Shown: positions 23,546-34,626, counted from the first letter of the stretch. The stretch is DNA of 64,000 nucleotides from Azolla caroliniana (GCA_043228905.1 JBHGNT010000022.1:9424001-9488000), one strand, 5' to 3'. Notes: a model not told the origin generated them from the sequence alone. Translations and numbers: made by a program.

Positions 23546-23782
23546 GACCCGTCGCCGGCCGAGGGCCAGCCCGGAACCAGTGAACCGGAGACCACTACGA
23601 CGGAGGGAGCAACGACAGAGACGCCGGTGTCAGAGCAACAAACGGAGGAGAAGCCGCAGCAGCCACCAACGGACCCGACGCAGCAGACATCAACAGAGCA
23701 GCAACAACAACAACAACCAATTCCAGATGAACCATTGGAGACTCTCGAACAAAGCATTCTGGATATTTTGGACGAAGAATAG
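23546..23782 (+). pseudogene. Element B accessory ORF, C-terminal part
   Basis: Resumes the accessory frame after D. It is low-complexity (Thr, Glu, Gln, Pro; a run of six Gln codons) and ends in LETLEQSILDILDEE then TAG. The acidic Ile/Leu-rich end is matched by NILPILEEE at the end of the related remnant M (58817), which argues the terminus is functional in the family. Confidence 0.75.
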
Positions 23783-23836
23783 CAAGGGTTGATTGTGGAT
23801 TCGACGTACAAGATACTGTCCCACGGGCGTGCCATG
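23783..23836 (+). other. Short tail before B 3' LTR
   Basis: 54 bp between the accessory stop and the LTR. No convincing polypurine tract was seen. Confidence 0.4.
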
Positions 23837-24278
23837 TGTTACCGGCGAGCAAAGGAGTCCAGAGTGGGAAACGGGTAGCTATTTAAGTAGTAGGAATGTG
23901 GTTGTAATTAAGCTATGAGTGTGGACGGACGGACGGACCGGAATCGGTATGCCATTCCGGATCCGGACCGATCCCGAACAGGTGCATGCGGACGGCACCG
24001 TTTTGTAATACAGACCGGAAACCTATTTAAAGGCTCAGATACAATGTAATGAATAGCGGTTAATTAATAAAGCTTAGTGTTGTTATCTCTCTGTGTTAAT
24101 TGCCGTTCTACCTTAATTGTTATATCTTACGCGTGTGATTATGAAAGACGATCATGCTAAGTAACTTAATTAAGTCGGATTAATCGTTGAGTCTAATCCT
24201 GTTGCCGTAACACCCTTTGGTGAAGTGTCTTCCGTAGACACCCTATGTTAGGCCATTGTCCGGCCCTAAGAGTTAACA
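23837..24278 (+). repeat. 3' LTR of element B
   Basis: 442 bp, TGTTACC...GTTAACA, full-length match to 8911-9344. It differs from the 5' copy by extra GGAC and GCAT units and scattered substitutions, more than seen between D's LTRs, so B is older than D, as the nesting requires. Confidence 0.92.
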
Positions 24279-24283
24279 GCTCC

Positions 24284-26148
24284 GGTGCCGGATTTCGGAA
24301 GGACTGCAAGTGACATCCTTCAAACGGGTGGCGACCGATGGGCTTCAAGGGAGTATCCATGGGTTACAACAGCAAAATCCAACGTGGGAAGCATTTGAAG
24401 AACCGTTAAAGAGCACGTTCGCCATCGAGGACTCCTCCAAGGCAACGCGGAGGGGATTCGAAGATTGGGTGGAAACGCCAGGTAAGGGGCTGAAGGTCCT
24501 CGAAGTGTTTTCGTCATTCGAAAGTCGGTTCGGGGGGTTGTCCGCAAGAGATCAAACTATTCTTGCACCGGACAAAGTCATCATGTTTTTGCGAGTTGTG
24601 GACGTCAAGGACCGGAAAGATCTCGGAGTGCTTCTGGAGGACATGACCACCGAAAGTGGCCTCACCAAAACCTGGGAAAGTGTGCGGGATATCGTCGCGC
24701 GATACACGAAGAGGGGGCAGTGGCTTGCTAATGAAGAGAAGAGGGTTTCGGAACCGATTCCAAAACCGAGATCCGGATTGGAGGACCATCAACTGCGGAC
24801 TTGAGAGACTACGACCGAGAAGGGGATTGACGCAACCACGGTGGAGCAGTTGCTGAAAGATATGGAGAATCTGAAAATCGCGATGGTGAAGAAGTCGGGA
24901 GACCGTCCCACAAACTCCAAGTATATGGACCGTCGATGTATATGGTGTGAAAGCACCGAACACGATCGGAGGGATTGCGACGAGCACAAGGAGGCATTAC
25001 AACGGGATCTTATCTACTACGAGGGAAATCGGATTCATTCGATGGACTCTCAGAAGCCACTCCGACCGAACTTCCGAAAAGGCGGCATGAAGAAGGTTCT
25101 AGAGGAGGAAATAGCGGAAAAAGGTAATTATGCGACGACCGCGGGAATAAGTGTGGGTGGGTCATCGGGAGCAAAGGCGTCTTTTTGGCCGGATATGCTA
25201 GAAAACCCCAAGAAAACCGACTCCAATGAGATCCGAAGCACCGCGGAAAGCATCCGTGAAGCTACGGGATGGGAGTGCCTCGTCGATAAGAATAGCGTGT
25301 TTGCTTTATGCCAATTGCATGAAGTGTATGTAGATGGGAAGTGACGGCGCACGGATGAGGCAGCCGGTCCATCGAAGACACCGGAAAGCTGGAACTCCGG
25401 AGGTAAGGTAAAAGAAAAGATGATTCCGGCATTCAAGCTCGCCTCAGACATCGAACAACAAACGGACTTGAAAAAGGTGTTCGAGGAGAGAATCCTCGAT
25501 AGCCGGGTAGATTTTTCGCTTCGAGAATTACTCGGAATAGCGAAGAAGGAGTTCCACGATCCTCTTGTGGATCTCGTAAAGAGAAAAAGGCAAAGTATGG
25601 AGGAGAATGCTCCAAGGGTGAATGCAAATACCGTTCTAATGAATGACACCGAATTGGAGGATGAAATACCGAATTCTCACTACACAAAGCCACACTGGGC
25701 ACGCGCAACTACGGAGACTCCGGTTCGAATCGGTAACATCAAAGAGCCCGTGCTAGCATTGATTGATCACGGATCGGAGATCAACTTGATGTTTGAGTTC
25801 TACCGGAAGGGTAAGTGGCCTATTAACATGAATCATGGGTGGAAGATCCAGGCAGCCACTAAAGCAACGGAAGATCTATTTGCGGCTTGTCCGGATGTGA
25901 CAGTGAAGATCGGGGATGTCGAGATCGACCAAAATTTCTTCGTACAAGATGAGTTCTCACACTCCGTGATCCTCGGGAAACCTTTTATGACGGCATCACG
26001 GATGGAGACGAAGGTGCTCAATAGCGGTGCGCCTTTTGCACGAATTCAGAGCCAAAACGGAGGGAAATCCGTCCAATTCCTAACGGTGCCGGCAAATCAT
26101 GGAAAGAACAAGAGAGAGCTCTTGTCCCAAACAAGAATGGATTTTTAG
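24284..26148 (+). pseudogene. Element A gag-protease, continued
   Basis: One frame with TGA stops at 24802 and 25342, both where Arg would fit. The Gag core (QQNPTWEAFEEPL, ARDQTILAPDKVIMFLRV) is followed by a single knuckle CIWCESTEHDRRDC (about 24940). The protease domain (about 25700-26090) carries ALIDHGSEINLM in place of the usual D-S/T-G motif, then CPDVTVKIGDVEIDQNFFVQ and VILGKPFMTA. The Asp-His-Gly-Ser form looks like that of fungal Ty3 elements (from memory). The frame ends at TAG 26146-26148. Confidence 0.75.
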
Positions 26149-29100
26149 AGCGGATTGTTGCGGAGTGCGGAAGTGATAGTCCGAGAAGCCCTGATACCCC
26201 ACACAGGAAGAAACCTCTCGGTGCAAAACAAGTACGAATCAGTCCGGATGGGGCATCCACGTACACGGCCGTAACCGGAGGAATGAAGAAAGAATACCGA
26301 AAAGTGGAGGATAAGTTACGGTCGGCATCAATAATAAAAGAAGACGAAGAAATCGTGGGAATAGTCAAAGAAGTGTTCTATGGGAGCACACTACAACGGC
26401 TTGAAGAGCTCGCGGAAGATACAAGCTAGGGAAACCGGGTAATTCTGGTGGAGTCGGTCGAGATGTACGAGATCATTGTGAAAATGGGGTCGGATGCGCT
26501 CCGCAAAGAAGAAGCAATGGTAAGTACGAAATACAAGACCGTGGAGAAGAAAGTGAAACCGGCCGCGGGACCGTTACCCGCAGATAGCGAACAAAAGAGG
26601 AAAGAAGTCTCGGGGGATCCGACACTTCGGAAGTTCATGGATATAGGACATGCCTTCACAGATGAGACCCGGCAGAAACTTCAGATCGGTGGAGGTGGTT
26701 TCCTATTAAAGAATGAAGAAGAACAATTCCGTGGGATGCTAGAGCGACATGGGAGAGCATTTGCATTTACATTGAAAGAAATAGGATGCGCTGACCCGAA
26801 GATAGTGGAGCCGATGGTGATCTTCACGATTGACCATGTGTCGTGGAACCTGAAGCCGATTTCGGTGCCACAGGCGCATATTCCGAAAATCATCGACTTG
26901 CTCAAGGAGAAGGTGGCGATGGGGATTCTAGAGCCATCAAATGCTCCGTACTCAAATCGATGGTTTACGGTTCCGAAGAAGAATGGGTCACTCCGATTTA
27001 TTCAAGACTTGCAACCGGTGATCAAGGTCACGATCCGGAATTCCGGAGTCGGTCCGATAGTGGACGAATTTGCAGAAGCATTTGCCGGTCGTGCAATATA
27101 CTCCATCGGAGACCTATACTCCGGATATGACCAATTCCAACTAGCCGTGGAGAGCCGAGACATCACTACCATGCGGACACCGATAGGATTAGTCCGGATG
27201 TGTACGCTACCACAAGGCGCGACGAGCTCAGTCGCACATATGATGAATGCGATGAACAAGGTGCTAGGGGATTGCATACTGGAGATAACGATGCCGTTCC
27301 TAGATGACATTCCGATGAAAGGGTGTGTGGTGGAAGAAAAAGATGAAGCTATGGATGAACGCGGATGCCGAAGGTTCGTAGTCAACCATATCCGTGATTG
27401 TGAGAAAGTGTTACGGAAGCTAGAAGATGTGCATCTAACACTTTCCGAAGACAAATCGGCATTCGAACAAGAAGAAATATTGGTAGTCGGACATCTATGT
27501 GGGCCCTACGGCCAAAGACCGTCACCAACCAAGATCGATGCGATTTAAGCTATGAAAGAAGTATGCGAGTCACAATCCGAAGTCCGAAGGTTTCTTGGAG
27601 CATGTGCATTCTATCACATATGGATTCCGCACTACGCACATATTGCGGACCCGCTCTATCACTTGTTGCGGAAGGGGAAGAAGTTCGAATGGAAACCGGA
27701 ACACACCGAAGCCATGAGGAAGCTCAAGAAAACACTGCGGAGGGCTGAAGCTCTAAAGAAGCCGAACTATAACCGACCAGTTATAGTAACGGTTGATACA
27801 AGTCCAACCAGAATCGGATGGGTCATCAATCAACTCGACTCGGAAGGTTCGCGATATCCGATCCGATTCGGAGCAAAGGTTCTCAACGAAAGGCAACGCG
27901 GATATGCACAAGTTAAAAGAGAATTATGGGGAGTCGTGTCGGCAATCAAATCGGATCAAGATTATTTGATCGGAGCCGAAGTAGTGATCGAAACGGATTG
28001 TCTTCTAATACTCAGGATGATGCGGTGTTGCACGGTACCGGATGTGGCTATGCTAAGGTGGATTGCATATGTTAAGTCACTTAATTCGGAGGTAAGACAC
28101 ATCTCCAGAAAAGACAACGTTGTAGCGGATATGCTATCAAGGGCGCGGTTTGGAGATGACATAACCGAATCCGATAATGAAGAAGTTTCCGAAGACTACT
28201 TTGCTTCAGAGCACATATGCCGGGTGGACATAATCCAAGAATTCTGGGAAGAAGAATACGAGGGAGAAAGCTTGTTGATCGGGAAAGTGCTACAAGAAAT
28301 CGAGGAATCATCGGACAATAAAGAGAAGAGAGTCGAGATCCGAAGTAAGAAACGGCAAGTCCGAAAGTTCTTCTTGAAAAATGGATTTTTATGGAAGGAG
28401 CCGAAAAGACCGGGTGGCATACCACTTCGAGTAGTTGGGACAAAAGAGCAACGAAACCAGGTAATGTCCGAATTTCACGAATCTGATTGGGCTGGACATC
28501 GGGGAACATGGGGAACATTTGGGAAGATCAAGCAAAGATATTGGTGGAAGAATATGTACAAAGATGTCGCGGAGTTCACGGAAAGTTGCGAGAAGTGTCA
28601 AATCTACTCCGGAGTTCGACACCGAGATGAGTTACATCTGACATTCTCATCGACAATCAACTTCAAATTGATAGTCGACATTGTAGCCATGCCAACTAGG
28701 ATCGGACAAAATAAGTACTTGATGTTAGCTCGGGAAGATCTCACAAATCAAGTAGAAGGTCGGGCGCTATGAAGAAAAACGTGTTCTACGGTATGTCAAT
28801 TTCTTCTGGAAGAAGTGTTTTGCAGGTACGGGTGCGTAGGACAAGTGATTGCGGATCGGGGAGAACTTGACTCTGATAAAGCTAGGGGATTCTTCGCCAA
28901 AGATGGAATTCGGTTAACACTAACAACGGCATACAATTCGGAAGCCAACGGGAAGGTCGAGCGAGGACATAGTCCGATCATCAAAGCACTTGCCAAAGCA
29001 TGCGACGGAAGGGTGATGGATTGGCCACAGATGCTCCCGTATGCACTATGGGCGGATCGGACGACGCATAGCTCCGTAACCGGTTATATGCCGGCAGAAC

Positions 29101-29426
29101 TTATGACTGGACAAGCATCAGTAATGCCGACGGAAACCGCAATCGCGACATGGACAATGCTACCGCGGAAGATTGAAGAAGGAGATTGGGTGATTGTCTA
29201 CGACAGTAGTTTGGATCATCAACATACAACGATGTGGAAGTTCGTGAAAAGGTGGTTCGGGCCATATGAGGTTCAGAAAGTTTTCGATAACGGAACTTAC
29301 CGACTATGCGAGTTGGATGGAACGACGCTACGAGTGCCTATAGCCGGGAAACGGGTGAAGATTTTCAAGAAGCGGACTGAAGAAGAACCCTATGTGATCC
29401 TAGACAAGGCCGACAAGAAGGAGTAA
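26142..29426 (+). pseudogene. Element A pol (RT-RNase H-integrase)
   Basis: Lies in the -1 frame relative to gag-protease and starts where that frame ends. RT spans about 26880-27550 (RWFTVPKKNGSLRFIQDLQP, GDLYSGYDQFQL, CTLPQGATSSVAHMMNAMNK, catalytic FLDDIPMKG). RNase H spans about 27780-28150 (VDTSPTRIGW, RELWG, IETDCL, NVVADMLSR). The integrase zinc finger is near 28470-28600. The integrase core keeps all three catalytic residues: VDIV, then IADRGELDS, then NGKVERGHSP. The tail has TTHSSVTGYMPAELM. Stops at 26427, 27546 and 28770 sit where Gln or Arg would be expected. No chromodomain was recognised. Confidence 0.8.
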
Positions 29427-29584
29427 TCGGACGAAGATCGCAGTGATGCGGAGAGCAAGGAAAGTGGATTACAACTCATAGTCGACTTAAGGGGAGAATT
29501 GGAAGAACCTTCGGATGAAGGTGAATAGCTAGCATCGGGGACTTCGGCACATACCGGAGGATGTGCGGGTTCGGAGGGGGCGAG

Positions 29585-30435
29585 TGTCGTAGTGTAATTC
29601 GCACACTACGTGAAAAATTACATTTTTGGTTTCTCCAGATAGGATATGGAGTACCCAGTGAGAATCGGAAGGAAGAACTAGTGAGGACCAAAACCGGTAA
29701 GGAGACCGGCAAGAGCCGGATGAAGAAGGCCGGTGAGAGTCGGTGAGAAACGGACGAAGAGGATTGGTAAGGAGGATCTGGTAAGAACCGGATAAAGAAA
29801 ACCGGCGAGAACTAGATGAAGCAGAACCGGCAAGAGCCGGATGAAGAAGGCTGGTGAGAGTCTCTTACGGGATGAAGAGACACAATTGTAAATAAAAGAA
29901 ACATTAAAATTTTTGTTACGTGCATAGGGCAGGATTTGAACCTTGCACCTCCATGTTAATAATGTTAAGCCCTATCATTATACTAGCGTATTATGAATTT
30001 TAAAGTTATACTAAACATTATTCATACATAGACACTCGAGTTAAAAGAAGAGGTGAGAGAAAAAGCTAATCATGCACATGCAATGTGCATGAAAACTAAA
30101 GATAGGAAAAGCATGATGCTTGCATGTGATAAACTTAGACTCTTCCAACACTATATAAGGAAGAGAGAAATATGTATAGAGGTTGTTGATTATTTTACAA
30201 GGGTTGATTAATATAATATAATCGTGGGATCCACGAGTTTGCTAACTATTTTTCTCTCTTAATTTGAGAACTCACTAATACACTATACTCGTGGGATTCA
30301 CGAGTTTTTCATATCTTTCTTTCTTACAATATATTTCATATTCTTAATTGCCTTAGAATTTTCTTTCCTCCTAGTCCAAAACCCCAGCGGTTCCCACCCG
30401 ACTCACGCAACAATCTAGAGTCGTAAGGCACGACA
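29585..30435 (+). repeat. 3' LTR of element A
   Basis: 851 bp, TGTCGT...ACGACA, preceded by the GGAGGGGGCGAG polypurine tract. About 200 bases near its start consist of degenerate AACCGG-CAAGAGCCGGATGAAG units absent from the 5' LTR. TATATAAG at about 30153-30160 is the probable promoter. Confidence 0.8.
29921..29987 (-). other. Antisense tRNA-like module in A 3' LTR
   Basis: Same module as at 8057-8122. The B-box is GTTCAAATC (exact fit to GWTCRANNC), and the A-box region reads TAGTATAATGATAGG. Its retention in both LTRs shows it was part of the element when it inserted. Confidence 0.6.
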
Positions 30436-31179
30436 CAATTGTAAATAAAATCGGCGAGAACTGGATGAAGCAGAACCGGCAAGAGCCGGATGAAGAAGGC
30501 TGGTGAGAGTCTCTTACGGGATGAAGAGACACAATTGTAAATAAAAGAAACATTAAAATTTCTATTACGTGCATAGGGCAGGATTCAAACCCTACACCTC
30601 CAAACAAACAAACTACAGCCTTACCATTATACTAACTTATTCTGAGTGTTTCAAATATAGATTTAATACGTACAAAACATTTATTTTCGTCTACTTTCAT
30701 TAAAAGGTAAGTCATGCATTTTTAGAATGCGTGAAAACTTTATTTATATGCACACTAATAAAATTATGCGTGCACATCTAGCGGGCATGAATGTTAAATT
30801 TAGGAAATCATAGTCGGAAAAGTAAGGCATGCAGATTTAGAGAGCATGAACACTTTAGAAAAGCAAGAAGTTATGCTTAGCCTCTCCCGTCGTTATATAG
30901 GGAGGAGAAAAAGATGTATAAGGGTTGGTTATTTTTTTGGATTAAGTATTGATCAATATAAAAATTATTCGTGGGATTCACGATTTATGCATCTACTTCT
31001 TTCTTATCAACCTAAGTACCAATTAATATAGTATACTCGTGTGATTCGCGAGTTTCTTATCTTTCTCTTTACTATCTACTTATAATTAGTCTCTATCTCA
31101 CGATCTCCTTTCTCCTAGTCCAAAACCCCAGCGGTTCTCACCCGACTCACGCAACGATCCGGCGCCGAGAGGCAAGACA
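30436..31179 (+). repeat. Second, partial LTR of element A in tandem
   Basis: Repeats the LTR from its internal CCGGCAAG units to the end (ggcaagaca), lacking the first roughly 210 bases. It joins the preceding LTR at a shared CAATTGTAAATAAAA stretch, which suggests unequal or slipped recombination. Its right end abuts the copia C target, so this copy carries the true right border. Confidence 0.75.
30571..30636 (-). other. Antisense tRNA-like module, third A copy
   Basis: The minus strand has TAGTATAATGG (perfect A-box) and GTTTGAATC (B-box with one change). Same position relative to LTR landmarks as the other two copies. Confidence 0.55.
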
Positions 31180-31183
31180 ACGT

Positions 31184-31585
31184 CAAGGTACGTGATGACC
31201 TATGTAGGGGGAGCAGTGTCTTGGCAATCACGACTGCAGAAGTTTGAGGCCTTGTCGACCACAGAGGTAGAGTACATGGCGGAGGTAGAGGCTAGCAAGG
31301 AGCTGATTTGGATGAAGAGTTTCCTTGGTGAACTCCGGATGAAGCAAGAAGAATTCTTGCTCCACTATGATAATCAAAGTGCCATACATATTGCAAAGAA
31401 TGTTGCATACCACTCTCGGACCAAGCATATACAAAGGAGATATCATTGGTTGTGAGAGAAGGTAGATGAAGGAGAGTTTTCCCTCATGAAGATCCATACC
31501 GACGACAATGGATCCGACATGCTGACAAAGAACCTACCGATGACAAACTCAGATTCTATCGATAGAGAACAGGAATAACGAACTC
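31184..31585 (+). pseudogene. Copia element C, RNase H (right piece)
   Basis: Continues 7959 after removal of A: YVMTYVGGAVSWQS, STTEVEYMAEVEASKELIWMK, HYDNQSAIHIAKN, YHSRTKHIQRRYHWL, then TGA and a frame-degenerate end (DNGSDMLTKNL). This is the complete C-terminal RNase H of a D-like copia polyprotein. A GAAGGGGGAGTT polypurine tract follows at about 31599-31610. Confidence 0.85.
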
Positions 31586-31611
31586 CTCCCCACAGAACTG
31601 AAGGGGGAGTT

Positions 31612-32294
31612 TGTTAGGAATATGTCCCTCCAGTGGGAGGAGCGGACTCTTTGGACTAAGAAGTGTCGATAGTCGAAGACTAGAAGGAGCCAACTGTTCG
31701 GCCAAGTGCCGATGGTTGAAGAGTCAACTACGAGAAAGTCGATTGGGTGAGACAACAGAAAGGAGATTCAGGTCGAAGACACGACTGACTAGTCGAGCCG
31801 ACTGGATGGTCAATAACCATGCCAACAAGTCAAACCGACTGGACAGTCGACACTAGAGTCGGTTGATGGCTACTTATTATTATAGATAATAATAGTAATG
31901 ATGTGTAGTAGGGGATACATTTGTAAATAGCCAATATTGTGTATCAGTATAAATACAGCTAGGGCAAACAGTGTATCTGTGAGGAAGAGTGTAGAACAGA
32001 ATAGTGTGTGAGCCTTTGTAGTGTAGCGTGACAGAGAAGAGAGAGTGTGTGAGTGAGAGAGAGAGCGGCAACAAAGTTCAACGAACTTGCTAAGAACCCT
32101 AAGCGGGTTATCCTCTGTCTGTTAGACAAGATTGTAACCGTGTTTCTATACTCTCTTGTGTATAGTGGAATCTCTATTCCCGTGGTTTTCCCCGTTTAGG
32201 GTTTCCACATTAAATTTGTGTACACTTTTCCTATGCTTTTGAGATGTGTATTTTAGCGTATTCCTTTTCTTGTGGATTGACGATTCGTTTCTCA
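31612..32294 (+). repeat. LTR of copia element C
   Basis: 683 bp beginning TGTTAGGAATATG directly after a polypurine tract and ending near TCTCA before a primer-binding site. It therefore has element sequence on both sides. It includes TAGTCG/GACTAGTCG repeats (31660-31870). Confidence 0.8.
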
Positions 32295-32300
32295 ATAAAC

Positions 32301-32645
32301 TGGTATGAGAGCTTGAGGTTCAAGCATGGAAGGAGGTGTGAGTGGCTTCCCAAGTATGATAGTTCTGAACTCATAGAACTATGCAGATTGGAAGATCAAA
32401 ATGGAAGACTTCCTCATAGTGAAAGACCTGTACGAGCCCGTCGACAGAGCAGATATACCCAGAGGGGTATTGGAGTCTGATTGCAAACTTCTTAACAAAA
32501 AGGCAGTGGCCACCATCAGATAGTGCGTCGATGTGAGTGTCCTTCAGCATGTGGCGAAAGACACAAATGCCCATGAGATGTGGCAAAAGTTGTGAGGGCT
32601 ATACAAGAGGAAGAACACCCTCAATAAAACCTCACTGATGAGAAC
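32301..32645 (+). pseudogene. Primer-binding site and gag start of a C-type copia copy
   Basis: TGGTATGAGAGC (one change from TGGTATCAGAGC) at 32301-32312 is followed by ATG 32326 and a Gag N-terminus very close to D's (NYADWKIKMEDFLIVKDLYEP, VSVLQHVAKDTNAHEMWQK). It has stops at about 32371, 32521 and 32596 and breaks off after RTSLMR-like codons near 32645. Confidence 0.8.
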
Positions 32646-33128
32646 TTACATCATACCTCACTAATGTTGCTTTAATGTTTCTTAAAGAGGTTATGCTTTA
32701 CCTTTTTTTATTCTCCATTGCTTCGATTTCTTATCTTTTTATGAGAGATGAGATTTCACGAGAATTCTTGAAAAGAGAACAAAAAGACCTTCGAGATTTG
32801 GCTTAGACTGTTTTCAACCTTCCTTCCACTCTAGAGAAGATCAGATGACTCATGAAGATTTCTCTTCTTCGTTGATACATCTACCTCAAGAGATTCGTTG
32901 AAGGTGCACACTTTTTTTTTGGTGGAAAGCAAAATCCATTTAATATGATTTTCTACTTATCTCTCCTCTAGAAACACACAAACAAACAACCCAAATATGC
33001 TAGCACACTTTAACTCCACGCTAACACACATATAGATAAACAAACAAAGATACCTACATACATATTTAAGAAAATGAAAATTAAAAAAGAAAAATTACTA
33101 AATCGAATAATATAACCCTAAACTTAAG
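32646..33128. other. No gene seen
   Basis: AT-rich sequence without protein-like ORFs or recognised repeats, between the copia C fragment and the duplicated serine decarboxylase locus. Confidence 0.4.
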
Positions 33129-34280
33129 AACATGAAGTCCAAGTTACAAAAATGGTGAGCAAAAGTAGTTGAAGAGGAGGTAAAAGTAGTATTTATACTT
33201 AAGCCAAAGACGTTGTAAGGGGCCCAACTTCTTGTTTTAGTTTATCAAACCATGTAATGTCTTCTCTAGGTTTGAAAACCATCCTTGTATCTTCGCAAGG
33301 ATGCTCACAAAAATATGGCTACTTGAGTACGGGAGAAAGAAGAGAAAAAGGAACATGCGACTATAGCACATCGTACAACTCAAGAACACTTGAAAATTCT
33401 AAAATTAGAGAAACCGCTACAACTAAAACTAAAATTCCAAAATATGACAAGGGGAACAGAATAATAATAAAACAGAACACCATGAAAGAATTAATCCTCA
33501 AACATGGGACGAAACCCTAAAATCCAAACGACCATAAAATAGATAAACAAAAATTAGATCAATCCATTTCCATCAGAAGAAAAATCCTTACCATGCAAAA
33601 AAGGAAACACATATGAAATCTTCCATAAACACCTTTTCATCTATTAACATTGGCATATCTATTGTGGGCCCCCCACAACTAATGCAACATGAAATATTAA
33701 CAAATGTGTGTATATAAGACTTTCTTCTCATAATATAACTGTACAGAACACTTTCTTGTATTCTTGAGGTACATAAAACCTTTTTATCCTACATATTGAT
33801 GTGCATATCACACGTTCTTAGGTTATTTGCATATATAGCCGCACTTTATATTAGTTTTGTGTTCTTTTGGACGTAGATATTAATGGTGTGGATAACACTT
33901 TCATATTGAATGGTGTATACAACATTGTAAGAACCAAAGCTCAAGTGATGATTGTGTCCTTTTTCCTAATTGAGGGTGGGCACATGTGTAAGATGTGTGT
34001 AAATAACAAACTTTAGGAGCGAATCTGATTATTGTGCCCTTTTCAGGGTTGTTACTAACGTAACATGTGGATATATAACACTTTATTGTACCCTTTTTCC
34101 GCGTTTGTGGAGGGTCACCATTGATAATGGTGTTGTTATTGCTACAACACGGTGACCATGGATTTAACACATGGTTGTTACATGATCAATAATAGTATCA
34201 GTACGAAACCCAATTCTTCGAAACAACAAAATATGATGTTGTTGTGGTCGAGAGTCCCAACTCCCATATTTTTAAATGAC

Positions 34281-34626
34281 AACCCTTCCGAATCTTTTTG
34301 TTATTATTTAACTCAAATGTGTTGTGATTTCAATGTCATCTCTTGGTCATCTTTCAAAGTCCTCACCTCATCTCTCTCTCTCTCTCTCTCTCCATAGAAT
34401 CTCTAGGAATCGGCAATGGTTCACTTTCGGCTTAATAAGTTTGGCCTTGTGCAAACCCTTCCGAATCTTTTTGTTATTATTTAACTCAAATGTGTTGTGA
34501 TTTCAATGTCATCTCTTGGTCATCTTTCAAAGTCCTCACCTCATCTCTCTCTCTCTCTCTCTCTCCATAGAATCTCTAGGAATCGGCAATGGTTCACTTT
34601 CGGCTTAATAAGTTTGGCCTTGTGCA
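34281..34626 (+). repeat. 173-bp tandem duplication upstream of SDC copy 1
   Basis: Two head-to-tail copies with period 173 (starting 34281 and 34454), each including a (CT)n run, almost identical. The equivalent place in copy 2 (from 39383) has one copy, so this arose after the locus duplicated. Confidence 0.9.

Larger units (their letters stand above)
8911..24278 (+). mobile_element. Ty3/gypsy LTR retrotransposon B with large accessory ORF, host of D
   Basis: Flanked by LTRs 8911-9344 and 23837-24278 and by the perfect 5-bp target duplication GCTCC (8906-8910 and 24279-24283). Order: LTR, primer-binding site, gag-pol in a single frame with stops, spacer, accessory ORF, LTR. Copia D lies inside the accessory ORF. 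Without D the element is about 9.9 kb. RT motif FLDD and knuckle-rich Gag match E. No clear polypurine tract is visible just before the 3' LTR. Confidence 0.9.
7960..31179 (+). mobile_element. Ty3/gypsy LTR retrotransposon A (fungal-like type), host of B
   Basis: Inserted in copia C; the interrupted copia frame gives the boundaries, with a 4-bp target duplication ACGT (7956-7959 and 31180-31183). Order: 5' LTR, gag start, [B at 8911-24283 including one TSD], rest of gag-protease, pol (RT, RNase H, integrase), polypurine tract GGAGGGGGCGAG just before 29585, 3' LTR, and an extra partial LTR. Removing B leaves an element of about 7.8 kb. Reading frames carry only a handful of stops. Confidence 0.85.
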
